Shown here: positions 8,249 through 16,240 of the stretch, piece by piece
How the letters are laid out: each line of letters starts with the position of its first letter
Numbering within the stretch: the first letter of the stretch is position 1
Source: Gordonia hirsuta DSM 44140 = NBRC 16056
GTDB lineage: Bacteria > Actinomycetota > Actinomycetes > Mycobacteriales > Mycobacteriaceae
NCBI RefSeq assembly: GCF_000333015.1
Contig: NZ_BANT01000042.1
Span: 1 to 48,752, forward strand
Length of the DNA stretch: 48,752 nucleotides
Reading direction: 5' to 3'
The notes under the pieces: model-generated
Database searches by the model: none
What the model was told of the DNA's origin: nothing
Seen by the model: the letters and a program-made list of their open reading frames with translations, nothing else
Position numbers and translations under genes: made by a program

Positions 8249-10375
8249 ATGACGACCCGTACCGACCCCGTCTCCGCCACACACCCTGCAGCCGCACCGG
8301 CGCGTCCGGCGAAGGGCCGCCGACTCGATGTCGAAGGGCTGCGCGGTGTCGCCATCCTGCTGGTGGTGGTCTTCCACATCTGGTTCGGCACGGTCTCCGG
8401 CGGAGTGGACGCCTTCCTGTTCATCTCCGGTTTCTTCCTGATCCCGTCGCTGCTGCGTGCGCAGGTCTCCGAGGATCCGGTCAACAACCCGTTCCCGCGG
8501 CTGTGGCGGGTCCTCAAACGCCTGTGGATCCCGATGGCCGCCACGGTCGCGGCGATCGTGCTGGCGGCCTGGTACGTGTACCCGTACACCCGCCGCCCCG
8601 AGATGCTGATCGACGCGGTGTGGTCGGACCTGTGGATGGTGAACTGGACCTTCGCCTACGAGGGGCGGGCCTACACCGATGCCGTCGCCTTGCCTTCACC
8701 GTTCCAGCACCTGTGGTCCCTGGCCGTACAGGCGCAGATCTTCGTCCTGCTCATCGTCGGCATCGGCCTGATCGGGCTGGCGTTGCGCCTGCTGGGCCGC
8801 GTCGTGGACTGGCTCACCGCTGCGCGTATCCGGGCCATCCTGATCGCGGTAGTGGTCGCGGTCTCGGTCGCCTCGTTCGTCTATGCCGGTTTCATCGGCT
8901 CGGCCGATCCGGCGGTCAACTACTACAACACCTTCTCGCGGTTCTGGGAGATCTCCCTGGGCGGTGTGCTGGGATTGATCCTGACCGGACGGACCCTGCC
9001 TGCCTGGTTCCGGCAACTCGCCGGCGTCGCGGGTCTGGCGATGCTGGTGATGACCGGTTTCGTCCTCGACGGGGCCGCCACGTTCCCCGGATACCAGGCG
9101 CTGCTGCCGCTGGGCGGCACGATCCTGGTGTTCGCCGCCGGTACCGGCGGCAGCAGCCTGGTCTCCCGCGGCCTGTCGACACGGCCGGTGGTCTACCTGG
9201 GGACGGTCGCCTACTACCTCTACCTGGTGCACTGGCCGATCCTGGTGATGTACATGATCTACAGGAAATACCATGCCCAGGAGCCCGTGCACCGCGTCGG
9301 ACTGGTGGCCGGTCTGCTGATCATCGCGGTCTCGTTGCTGCTGTCGGCAGGTTTTCACTTCGTCTTCCGGGCCGATTCGCCGGTCTTGCGCTGGCGCATC
9401 CGGACGCCGGCGGTGCTGGCGGCCACCGCGGTGGCGCTGACGGTGTCGGTGCAGGCCTGGGCGACTCCGGCAGCCATCGTGATCCCGACCGATGTCGACC
9501 CCGACCGGTTCCCGGGGGCGTCGGCGCTGGCCGACGGCCGATCGGTACCCGACGACGTCGGTTTCATCCCGAATCTGGAATCGGCCCGGATGGATCTGCC
9601 CGACACCGCGCCGGGCCGCTGCTACAACGACGGCTCCAGCAACTCCGACCTGGTCACCTGCGACTTCGGCGCCCCGCGTCAGCCCGGCCGCAAGGTGCTG
9701 ACCGTGGTGGGCGGCTCGCACGCCGATCACTTCGTCGGGGCGCTCGACGAGATCGGCAAGCGGCACGGCTTCACCGTCGAGACGGTCATCATGCTCAGCT
9801 GCCGGGTGGCCGACGGCCCCACCGCCGACGGCTCCACCGAGAAGCAGATCTGCCGGGACTGGCAGGTCAAGGCCATGGATCACCTGCTGGAAACCCGGCC
9901 CGATGCGGTCTTCACCAACTCCACGCGCGACGGTGAAGGCGCCGGTGAGCCCGACCAGACACCACAGTTCTACGTCGATGCGTTCAGCCGGTTATCGCAG
10001 GCGGGTATCCCCGTCGTGGGGGTACGGGACCTGCCCTGGCTCAAAGACCGGTACGGGGAGGTGCGCGACCCGATCGACTGTTTCGCCGTCCGCAATGACC
10101 CGGAGTTCTGCGGTGCCGACCGCGCGAGCACCCTGGCCCCGCAGGATCCGGCCATCGACGCAGTCGGGCACCTGCCGGATGTGCACCTGCTCGACTTCAC
10201 CGATCTGCAGTGCACCGCAACGCACTGTCCGCTGATCGTGGGCAACGTGGTGGTCTACCGGGATGCGCATCACTACACGCGGACCTTCGTGATGTCGCTG
10301 GTCCCGTACCTGGAAGAGCAGATGATGGCGGCGCTGGGCTGGCCGGACCAGCCGGTGGCCGATCGGACGCGCTGA
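8249..10375 (+). CDS. OafA/YrhL-type membrane acyltransferase with C-terminal SGNH domain
   Basis: The 708-residue protein has an N-terminal acyltransferase-3 domain of about ten membrane segments, starting with LDVEGLRGVAILLVVVFHIW, where the conserved His is in the first helix, and continuing with DAFLFISGFFLIPSLL. From about residue 420 an extracytoplasmic SGNH-like domain follows (VVGGSHADHF near residue 488). Such fusions O-acetylate or O-acylate cell-envelope glycans. The start is 3 nt after the pptT stop, so it is probably co-transcribed with pptT. In M. tuberculosis truB follows pptT directly, so this gene looks like an insertion into that cluster. The substrate is unknown. Confidence 0.87.
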   Translation: MTTRTDPVSATHPAAAPARPAKGRRLDVEGLRGVAILLVVVFHIWFGTVSGGVDAFLFISGFFLIPSLLRAQVSEDPVNNPFPRLWRVLKRLWIPMAATVAAIVLAAWYVYPYTRRPEMLIDAVWSDLWMVNWTFAYEGRAYTDAVALPSPFQHLWSLAVQAQIFVLLIVGIGLIGLALRLLGRVVDWLTAARIRAILIAVVVAVSVASFVYAGFIGSADPAVNYYNTFSRFWEISLGGVLGLILTGRTLPAWFRQLAGVAGLAMLVMTGFVLDGAATFPGYQALLPLGGTILVFAAGTGGSSLVSRGLSTRPVVYLGTVAYYLYLVHWPILVMYMIYRKYHAQEPVHRVGLVAGLLIIAVSLLLSAGFHFVFRADSPVLRWRIRTPAVLAATAVALTVSVQAWATPAAIVIPTDVDPDRFPGASALADGRSVPDDVGFIPNLESARMDLPDTAPGRCYNDGSSNSDLVTCDFGAPRQPGRKVLTVVGGSHADHFVGALDEIGKRHGFTVETVIMLSCRVADGPTADGSTEKQICRDWQVKAMDHLLETRPDAVFTNSTRDGEGAGEPDQTPQFYVDAFSRLSQAGIPVVGVRDLPWLKDRYGEVRDPIDCFAVRNDPEFCGADRASTLAPQDPAIDAVGHLPDVHLLDFTDLQCTATHCPLIVGNVVVYRDAHHYTRTFVMSLVPYLEEQMMAALGWPDQPVADRTR

Positions 10376-10413
10376 CCCGGCGGAGCGGTGGCCGGCACGC
10401 GGCCGGGGCCTGG

Positions 10414-10419
10414 CACACT
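10414..10419 (+). promoter_or_regulatory. Candidate -10 CACACT upstream of truB
   Basis: CACACT lies 6 nt before the truB ATG at 10426, again within TGGCACACTG, the same context and spacing as at pptH. Confidence 0.35.
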
Positions 10420-10425
10420 GTGGGA

Positions 10426-11325
10426 ATGGCCGATCCCTCCATCGAGAACGCCGGACTGCTCGTCGTCGACAAGTCGCCCGGTATGACCAGTCACGACGTG
10501 GTCTCCAAATGCCGGAAGGCGTTCAACACCCGCCGCGTCGGTCACGCCGGCACCCTCGACCCGATGGCCACCGGTGTCTTGGTGATCGGTATCGAACGGG
10601 CCACCAAGCTGCTGGGTCTGCTGTCGCTGACCACCAAGTCGTATACGGCGACGATCCGCCTGGGCGCATCCACCTCCACCGATGACGCCGAGGGAGAGAT
10701 CCTGGCCACTGCCGACACCGGGGCAATCACCGAGGCGCAGATCCGGGCCGGCGTCGCTGCACTGACCGGTCAGCTGCAGCAGATTCCGGCCAAGGTCAGC
10801 GCGATCAAGGTCGACGGGCGCCGCGCCCACGCACTGGTGCGCACCGGCACCGAGTTCGAGCTGCAGGCCCGGCCGGTCACCGTGCACCGATTCGACGTTC
10901 TCGACATCGCCGGTGCGGGCGGGTTCATCGATGTGCAGGTCGCCGTCGACTGTTCGTCGGGCACCTACATCCGGTCTCTGGCCCGCGATCTGGGCGAGGC
11001 GCTCGGGGTGGGTGGGCACCTGACCACCCTGCGCCGGACGGCGGTCGGCCCGTTCACCCTCGACCACGCGCGGACCCTCGACGAGGTGATCGCCGAACCG
11101 GGGGTCAGCCTCGGGATCGACGCCGCCGCTAAACTGTGCTTCCCGCTCCGTGACATCAGCGATGAGGAAGCCGAATCGATCAGTCAGGGCCGCTGGCTCG
11201 AGCCGGTCGGACGCAAAGAGATCTACACCGTGGTCGACCCGTCCGGTCAGGCCATCGCGCTGGTGCAGGAGAAGGGCCGGCGCGCCGCCTCGGTGATGGT
11301 GGTCCGCCCGGCGACACTGCGGTAG
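10426..11325 (+). CDS. truB: tRNA pseudouridine(55) synthase
   Basis: TruB makes pseudouridine 55 in the T-loop of tRNAs. The 299-residue protein has the motif GHAGTLDPMATGVL with the catalytic Asp at residue 45, then GLLSLTTKSYTATIRLG and SSGTYIRSLARDLG, and a C-terminal PUA-like extension as in mycobacterial TruB. The ATG at 10426 gives the conserved start (NAGLLVVDKSPGMTSHDVV); the frame runs further upstream but overlaps the acyltransferase. A GTG at 10420 is an alternative start. It is convergent with mntR. Confidence 0.94.
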   Translation: MADPSIENAGLLVVDKSPGMTSHDVVSKCRKAFNTRRVGHAGTLDPMATGVLVIGIERATKLLGLLSLTTKSYTATIRLGASTSTDDAEGEILATADTGAITEAQIRAGVAALTGQLQQIPAKVSAIKVDGRRAHALVRTGTEFELQARPVTVHRFDVLDIAGAGGFIDVQVAVDCSSGTYIRSLARDLGEALGVGGHLTTLRRTAVGPFTLDHARTLDEVIAEPGVSLGIDAAAKLCFPLRDISDEEAESISQGRWLEPVGRKEIYTVVDPSGQAIALVQEKGRRAASVMVVRPATLR

Positions 11326-11341
11326 CGGCGTCGCCGGAGCG

Positions 11342-12025
11342 TCAGCCGTCCTGCAGGAAGATCGCCCGCGAGGCCACATCGCCCAGGTGGATCAGCTCTC
11401 CGCCGTCGACCGACACCGAGATGGTGCCGGCGAACGGCCGCTTCTCCACGACGGTGACGGTGCGGTCCAGATCGATGCCGATCTCCTGGAAGTAGCGCAG
11501 CATCTCCGGATCGGAGTCGGAGATGCGGTTGATCACACCGCTCTGGTCCACCGACAGGTCGGCGAGCTGGCGGGAGCCGGCGTCGGGCACGCGGCCGTCG
11601 GAGTGCGGGATCGGGTCGCCGTGCGGATCCCGGCGCGGGTAGCCGAGTTTGGCGTCGATGCGGTCGATCAACTGGTCGGAGACCGCGTGTTCGAGGATTT
11701 CGGCCTCATCATGGACCTCATCCCAGCCGTAGCCGAGTTCCCGGACCAGGAAGGTCTCCAGCAGCCGGTGGCGGCGCACCATACCGATCGCGGCCGCGCG
11801 CCCGTCATCGGTCAGGGACACCGAGCCGTAGCGTTCGTGATCCACCAGTCCCTGATCGGCGAGCTTGCGGATGCCTTCGGAGGCGGTGGAGGCCGAGACG
11901 CTGAGTTTTTCGGCAAGCAATTTGGTGGTGACCTTGGTGTCGGTCCACTCCTGAGAGGTCCAGATGACCTTCAGATAGTCCTGCGTCACCGAGCTGAGAT
12001 CGCCGACCGGGCGCGAGTGGGGCAT
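11342..12025 (-). CDS. mntR: DtxR/MntR-family metal-dependent repressor
   Basis: The 227-residue regulator has an N-terminal winged helix (TQDYLKVIW; VSASTASEGIRKLADQGLV near residues 44-62), a DtxR dimerisation domain with metal ligands in HRLLETFLVRELGYGWDEVH and EAEILEHAVSD, and a C-terminal SH3/FeoA-like domain. Gene position beside truB and ribF matches M. tuberculosis MntR (Rv2788), a manganese sensor, rather than the iron regulator IdeR. The ATG at 12025 is chosen because the protein then starts MPHSRPVGDLSSVTQDYL; further upstream the frame runs antisense through ribF. The start is 43 bp from the divergent ribF start. Confidence 0.9.
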   Translation of the reverse strand: MPHSRPVGDLSSVTQDYLKVIWTSQEWTDTKVTTKLLAEKLSVSASTASEGIRKLADQGLVDHERYGSVSLTDDGRAAAIGMVRRHRLLETFLVRELGYGWDEVHDEAEILEHAVSDQLIDRIDAKLGYPRRDPHGDPIPHSDGRVPDAGSRQLADLSVDQSGVINRISDSDPEMLRYFQEIGIDLDRTVTVVEKRPFAGTISVSVDGGELIHLGDVASRAIFLQDG

Positions 12026-12032
12026 GGCGGTC

Positions 12033-12038
12033 AGCTTA
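12033..12038 (-). promoter_or_regulatory. -10 element TAAGCT, mntR, leaderless type
   Basis: The minus strand reads TAAGCT, 7 nt, then the mntR ATG at 12025. The divergent mntR and ribF promoters must overlap, because only 42 bp separate the two start codons. Confidence 0.5.
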
Positions 12039-12052
12039 CTAGGCGCCCGACG

Positions 12053-12058
12053 TAATAC
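12053..12058 (+). promoter_or_regulatory. Candidate -10 TAATAC, ribF
   Basis: TAATAC lies 9 nt before the ribF GTG at 12068, and no Shine-Dalgarno sequence is present. The final base departs from TAnnnT. Confidence 0.35.
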
Positions 12059-12067
12059 CCTGGATGT

Positions 12068-13030
12068 GTGTTGCGTTGGCGAGGGCTGGAGAACGTCCCA
12101 CCGGGTTGGGGTCGATGTGTGGTCACCATCGGCGTATTCGACGGTGTGCACCGCGGACACGCGCAGTTGATCGCGGCGGCCACCCGGGCCGCTGCCGAGC
12201 GCGGGATCCCGTCGGTGCTGATGACCTTCGATCCGCACCCCTCCGAGGTGGTGCGTCCGGGCACCCATCCGCCGCAGTTGTCGACGCTGAGCAGACGTGC
12301 CGAGCTGGCGCAGGAGATGGGGATCGACGTCTTCTGCGTCGTCCCGTTCACCGCGACGCTGGCGCGCAAGAGCCCCGAAGAGTTCGCCCACGATGTCCTG
12401 GTGGAGCAGCTGCATGCCGCTCAGGTCGTCGTCGGCGACAACTTCACCTTCGGACACAAGGCGGCCGGTGACGTGGCCAAGCTGCGCGAGCTGGGGGAGC
12501 GGTTCGGCTTCGAGGTCGAGGCGGTCTCCCTGTTCGGTGAACACACCCTCACCTTCTCCTCGACCTACATCCGTTCCTGCGTGGCCGCCGGCGACGTCGA
12601 ACTCGCCGCCGAAGCTCTGGGCAGACCGCACCGGGTCGAAGGCGTGGTGGTGCACGGCCAGAAGCGTGGCCGGGACCTGGGGTATCCGACGGCCAATGTC
12701 TCGGTCACCACCCATGCCGCCGTTCCTGGTGACGGGGTCTACGCGGCCTGGTTCACCGTGGAGCGCAGCGGTAACGAACCCGAGGGCATGGAGATCGGCC
12801 GGCGCTATCCGGCCGCGGTGTCGGTCGGCACCAATCCGACGTTCGCCGGCCAGCACCGCACCGTCGAGGCCTATGTGCTCGATGTGGACGCGGACCTGTA
12901 TGGCCAGCATGTGGCCGTCGACTTCGTCAGCCGCATCCGCGGGATGGAGACCTACGACAGCCTCGAGGCGCTGATCGCCGCGATCGCCGACGACGTCGAT
13001 CGTGCCCGGGTGATTCTGGGCGCCGATTGA
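12068..13030 (+). CDS. ribF: Bifunctional riboflavin kinase / FMN adenylyltransferase
   Basis: RibF phosphorylates riboflavin to FMN and adenylates FMN to FAD. The 320-residue protein has the N-terminal nucleotidyltransferase domain with VTIGVFDGVHRGHAQLI near residue 19, VGDNFTFGHKAAGD near 124 and STYIRS near 158. The C-terminal kinase domain has GRDLGYPTANV near 199 and PAAVSVGTNPTF near 252. The GTG at 12068 gives an N-terminus LRWRGLENVPPGWGRCVVTIG typical of the family. Confidence 0.95.
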   Translation: MLRWRGLENVPPGWGRCVVTIGVFDGVHRGHAQLIAAATRAAAERGIPSVLMTFDPHPSEVVRPGTHPPQLSTLSRRAELAQEMGIDVFCVVPFTATLARKSPEEFAHDVLVEQLHAAQVVVGDNFTFGHKAAGDVAKLRELGERFGFEVEAVSLFGEHTLTFSSTYIRSCVAAGDVELAAEALGRPHRVEGVVVHGQKRGRDLGYPTANVSVTTHAAVPGDGVYAAWFTVERSGNEPEGMEIGRRYPAAVSVGTNPTFAGQHRTVEAYVLDVDADLYGQHVAVDFVSRIRGMETYDSLEALIAAIADDVDRARVILGAD

Positions 13031-13071
13031 TCCCGGCTCCGGCGGATTTCCGGCTGTCGACTCCCGGCTGG

Positions 13072-13077
13072 TAACCT
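13072..13077 (+). promoter_or_regulatory. -10 element TAACCT for rpsO
   Basis: TAACCT matches TAnnnT and lies in the gap after ribF. It would start a transcript near 13084 with a 5' leader of about 95 nt before rpsO. Confidence 0.4.
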
Positions 13078-13113
13078 TGACCGCTGGCGCCGGCTGCAGT
13101 CCGTGGCGGCGCG

Positions 13114-13146
13114 CCCTCCCGGTGGGGAGTCCCGGATCTCCGGGAA
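13114..13146 (+). promoter_or_regulatory. Tandem hairpins in the rpsO leader (candidate S15 autoregulatory site)
   Basis: Two adjacent stem-loops are visible. The first pairs 13116-13120 with 13125-13129 (CTCCC with GGGAG). The second pairs 13130-13135 with 13140-13145 (TCCCGG with CCGGGA) around the loop ATCT. They lie 35 nt before the rpsO ATG. S15 is known to repress its own mRNA through structured leaders in several phyla, so these hairpins are a plausible S15 site, but this is inference. Confidence 0.4.
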
Positions 13147-13179
13147 TCTGGACACGGTACTGAAACAAGGAGATCAACC

Positions 13180-13449
13180 ATGGCGTTGACCGCTGCAGAG
13201 AAGAAGGCCGTACTCGACGAGTACGCCGTCCACGAGGGTGACACCGGTTCGCCGGAGGCACAGATCGCGCTGCTGACCAAGCGCATCACCGATCTGACCG
13301 AGCACCTGAAGTTCCACAAGCACGATCACCACAGCCGCCGCGGGCTGCTGCTGCTGGTCGGTCGTCGCCGTCGTCTGCTCAAGTACCTGCAGAGCGTCGA
13401 CATCAACCGCTACCGCGCGCTGATCGAGAAGCTCGGCCTGCGCCGCTGA
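13180..13449 (+). CDS. rpsO: 30S ribosomal protein S15
   Basis: S15 is a primary 16S rRNA-binding protein of the 30S platform. The 89-residue sequence is full-length and contains the rRNA-contact segments [20 protein letters not shown] and [22 protein letters not shown] good ribosome binding site (AAGGAG at 13167-13172) precedes the ATG. It is followed by a strong hairpin terminator and then by pnp, the usual rpsO-pnp order. Confidence 0.98.
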   Translation: MALTAAEKKAVLDEYAVHEGDTGSPEAQIALLTKRITDLTEHLKFHKHDHHSRRGLLLLVGRRRRLLKYLQSVDINRYRALIEKLGLRR

Positions 13450-13473
13450 CCTTCTGGTCGCTCTCAAGACCTT

Positions 13474-13506
13474 CCGGCCGCCCCGCCATTCCGGTGGGGC
13501 GGCCGG
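13474..13506 (+). terminator. Strong hairpin terminator after rpsO
   Basis: CCGGCCGCCCC at 13474-13484 pairs perfectly with GGGGCGGCCGG at 13496-13506. Three more pairs, including one G-T, close around an ATTCC loop, giving a 14-bp stem. No T-tract follows, which is common for high-GC actinobacterial terminators. It starts 25 nt after the rpsO stop and would separate rpsO from pnp transcription at least in part. Confidence 0.7.
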
Positions 13507-13559
13507 CATCGTCTTCGGCGTCGAGGAGGTCGCAGCCGTCGGTGTGGGGCCTCGAGTGT

Positions 13560-13565
13560 TAGAAT
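13560..13565 (+). promoter_or_regulatory. -10 element TAGAAT for pnp
   Basis: TAGAAT is a good TAnnnT match downstream of the rpsO terminator. A start near 13573 would give a pnp leader of about 295 nt. No clear -35 hexamer is visible. Confidence 0.45.
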
Positions 13566-13867
13566 CGCTGTGAACGATGCGCTGAAGGCAGTGGCATCGG
13601 ACGTGACCAGCAGACCGGTCCTCGGTAGTGGCTGCCGGAACGCACGCCCTCGCGGCGTAACGAATTCCGGCAGCTTCGATCGAAGGCCGTCTCATCACCG
13701 CAGGTCCGTCAGGAATTTTCACACTGACGGGCCCGAATGCGGTGCACGCTCCGGCCCACTCAAGGCAGTACATCTTCCCGGCTGTGCGCAATCGGCGCGT
13801 GGCCGGCTACTGCATATCTCGGCGAGACGCACGGCGTCCGCCGCAACGAAAGGGATTCAAGTAATCC
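13566..13867 (+). promoter_or_regulatory. Long structured 5' leader of pnp with two hairpins
   Basis: This gap of about 300 nt has no credible coding sequence. It contains a 10-bp perfect stem (GCTGCCGGAA at 13631-13640 with TTCCGGCAGC at 13665-13674). A second 10-bp stem (13703-13712 with 13724-13733, one G-T pair) surrounds an AT-rich GAATTTTCACA loop. In E. coli PNPase represses its own mRNA after RNase III cuts a leader hairpin; a comparable control could act here, but nothing in the sequence proves it. Confidence 0.45.
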
Positions 13868-16117
13868 ATGACTGATGTCATCGAAGAATTCGACGAGACC
13901 GTCACCGAGGTCTCCTGTGTGATCGACAACGGCGAGTTCGGCAAGCGGGAGATCCGCTTCGAGACCGGCCGTCTGGCGATGCAGGCCGCCGGTTCGGTCG
14001 TCGCCTACCTGGACGAGGGGACCATGATCCTCTCGACCACCACCGCGTCGAAGAACCCGAAGGAGCACTTCGACTTCTTCCCGCTGACCGTGGACGTGGA
14101 GGAGCGGATGTACGCCGCCGGCCGCATCCCCGGATCCTTCTTCCGTCGCGAGGGCCGCCCGTCGACCGACGCGATTCTGACCTGCCGGCTGATCGACCGT
14201 CCGCTGCGCCCGTCGTTCGTCGACGGTCTGCGCAACGAGATCCAGGTGGTCGAGACCATCCTGTCGCTGGATCCGAACGACCTGTACGACGTCGTCGCGA
14301 TCAACGCGGCCTCGGCGTCCACCCAGATCGCCGGTCTGCCGTTCTCTGGCCCGGTCGGCGGTGTGCGCGTGGCGCTGATCCCCACCCCGGCCAACAAGGC
14401 CGGCCAGTGGGTTGCCTTCCCGACCGTCGAGCAGCTCGAAGGCGCCGTGTTCAACATGGTCGTGGCCGGCCGCGTCACCGACGCCGGCGAGGTCGCGATC
14501 ATGATGGTCGAGGCCGAAGCCACCGACAATGTGCTCGAGCTGATCGCCGACGGCGCCACCGCGCCCAGCGAGACCATCGTCGCCGAGGGCCTGGAGGCTG
14601 CCAAGCCGTTCATCGCACAGCTGTGCCAGGCCCAGAAGCAGCTCGCGGATGCCTCCGCCAAGGAGACCCGCGAGTTCCCGCTGTTCCTGCCCTACCAGGA
14701 CGACGTCTACCAGGCGGTGTCCGACTTCGCCGCCGACCGCCTCAACGAGGTGCTGTCGATCGCCGGCAAGCAGGAACGTGAGACGGCCACCGACGCGCTC
14801 AAGGCCGATGTGCTCGCCGAGGTCGGCCCGAAGTTCGAGGGTCGCGAGGGCGAGATCGGTGCGGCCTTCCGTTCGCTGACCAAGCAGCTGGTCCGGCAGC
14901 GGATCCTGACCGACCACTTCCGGATCGACGGCCGCGGGATCACCGATATCCGCGAGCTCTCGGCCGAGGTCAGCATCATCCCGCGGGCCCACGGCAGCGC
15001 CCTGTTCGAGCGCGGCGAGACCCAGATCATGGGTGTCACCACGCTGGACATGGTCAAGATGGCACAGCAGATCGATTCGCTGGGCCCGGAGACCTCCAAG
15101 CGCTACATGCACCACTACAACTTCCCGCCGTACTCGACCGGTGAGACCGGCCGCGTCGGCTCGCCCAAGCGGCGCGAGATCGGCCACGGTGCGCTCGCCG
15201 AGCGTGCCCTGCTGCCGGTGCTGCCCAGCGTCGACGAGTTCCCGTACGCGATCCGTCAGGTCTCCGAGGCCCTGGGGTCCAACGGCTCCACCTCGATGGG
15301 CTCGGTGTGCGCCTCGACGCTGTCGATGCTCAACGCCGGTGTGCCGCTGAAGGCTCCGGTCGCCGGTATCGCCATGGGCCTGGTCTCCGACGAGGTCACC
15401 ATCGACGGTAAGACCGAGACCCGCTACGTGGCGCTGACCGACATCCTGGGCGCCGAGGATGCCTTCGGCGATATGGACTTCAAGGTCGCCGGTACCCCGG
15501 ACTTCGTGACCGCTCTGCAGCTGGACACCAAGCTCGACGGCATCCCCTCCTCGGTGCTGGCCAATGCGCTGGCTCAGGCCAAGCAGGCCCGCCAGACCAT
15601 CCTCGAGGTGATGGCCGAGGCGATCGACGAGCCCGACGAGATGAGCATCTACGCGCCGCGGATCACCACCATCAAGATTCCGATGGACAAGATCGGTGAG
15701 CTGATCGGCCCCAAGGGCAAGACGATCAACGGCATCACCGAGGAGACCGGCGCCAACATCTCGATCGAGGACGACGGCACCGTGTTCATCGGCGCCGCCA
15801 ACGGCGAGGCAGCCCAGGCCGCGATCGACAAGGTCAACGCCATCGCCAACCCGCAGCTGCCCAAGGTCGGCGAGCGCTTCCTGGGCACCGTGGTCAAGAC
15901 CGCCCCGTTCGGCGCCTTCGTCTCGCTGCTGCCGGGCCGTGACGGCCTGGTCCACATCAGCAAGCTGGGCAACGGCAAGCGGATCGGCAAGGTCGAAGAC
16001 GTGGTGAACGTCGGCGACAAGCTGCAGGTGGAGATCGCCGACATCGACGAGCGCGGCAAGATCAGCCTGGTTCCGGTGCAGGCAGACGCTCCGGCCGCCG
16101 AGGCCGCCGACGCCTGA
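13868..16117 (+). CDS. pnp: Polynucleotide phosphorylase (GpsI)
   Basis: PNPase degrades RNA 3' to 5' by phosphorolysis and can also add tails. The 749-residue protein has the two RNase PH-like cores (first with [15 protein letters not shown], second with [19 protein letters not shown]), an all-alpha linker, a KH domain ([20 protein letters not shown], nt 15688-15747) and a C-terminal S1 domain ([20 protein letters not shown]). All regions are complete. The order rpsO-pnp is standard, and a strong convergent terminator follows. Confidence 0.97.
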   Translation: MTDVIEEFDETVTEVSCVIDNGEFGKREIRFETGRLAMQAAGSVVAYLDEGTMILSTTTASKNPKEHFDFFPLTVDVEERMYAAGRIPGSFFRREGRPSTDAILTCRLIDRPLRPSFVDGLRNEIQVVETILSLDPNDLYDVVAINAASASTQIAGLPFSGPVGGVRVALIPTPANKAGQWVAFPTVEQLEGAVFNMVVAGRVTDAGEVAIMMVEAEATDNVLELIADGATAPSETIVAEGLEAAKPFIAQLCQAQKQLADASAKETREFPLFLPYQDDVYQAVSDFAADRLNEVLSIAGKQERETATDALKADVLAEVGPKFEGREGEIGAAFRSLTKQLVRQRILTDHFRIDGRGITDIRELSAEVSIIPRAHGSALFERGETQIMGVTTLDMVKMAQQIDSLGPETSKRYMHHYNFPPYSTGETGRVGSPKRREIGHGALAERALLPVLPSVDEFPYAIRQVSEALGSNGSTSMGSVCASTLSMLNAGVPLKAPVAGIAMGLVSDEVTIDGKTETRYVALTDILGAEDAFGDMDFKVAGTPDFVTALQLDTKLDGIPSSVLANALAQAKQARQTILEVMAEAIDEPDEMSIYAPRITTIKIPMDKIGELIGPKGKTINGITEETGANISIEDDGTVFIGAANGEAAQAAIDKVNAIANPQLPKVGERFLGTVVKTAPFGAFVSLLPGRDGLVHISKLGNGKRIGKVEDVVNVGDKLQVEIADIDERGKISLVPVQADAPAAEAADA

Positions 16118-16155
16118 TCGGTGTGCGGCCCGCCAGGCGGGTTGCGCTGACGACA

Positions 16156-16194
16156 TCCGGCCCGCGATTCCCCAGGAGGGAGTCGCGGGCCGGA
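16156..16194. terminator. Bidirectional terminator between pnp and the ceramidase gene
   Basis: CCGGCCCGCGA at 16157-16167 pairs with TCGCGGGCCGG at 16183-16193. The stem continues inward through a G-T pair, T-A and three C-G pairs to a small CAGGA loop, about 17 bp in all. It lies between convergent genes, 39 nt after the pnp stop and 47 nt after the ceramidase stop, so it can serve both strands. Confidence 0.7.
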
Positions 16195-16240
16195 GTCGTC
16201 TGCCGGGACTGTGTCCCGGGACCGCCTGTCGCAGGTCCGG

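Noticed and set aside
12026..13261. Upstream extension of the mntR frame to 639 codons
   Set aside because: The extension runs antisense through ribF; MntR is complete from ATG 12025 and has a -10 element at the right place.
13570..13875. Open frame of 101 codons in the pnp leader
   Set aside because: No family resemblance, overlaps the two leader hairpins and the pnp start; the region is better explained as untranslated RNA.
13760..16156. Very long open frame antisense to pnp (about 800 codons)
   Set aside because: It is a high-GC shadow of the pnp codon pattern, rich in Arg/Gly/His/Asp with no family features, while pnp on the other strand is certain.
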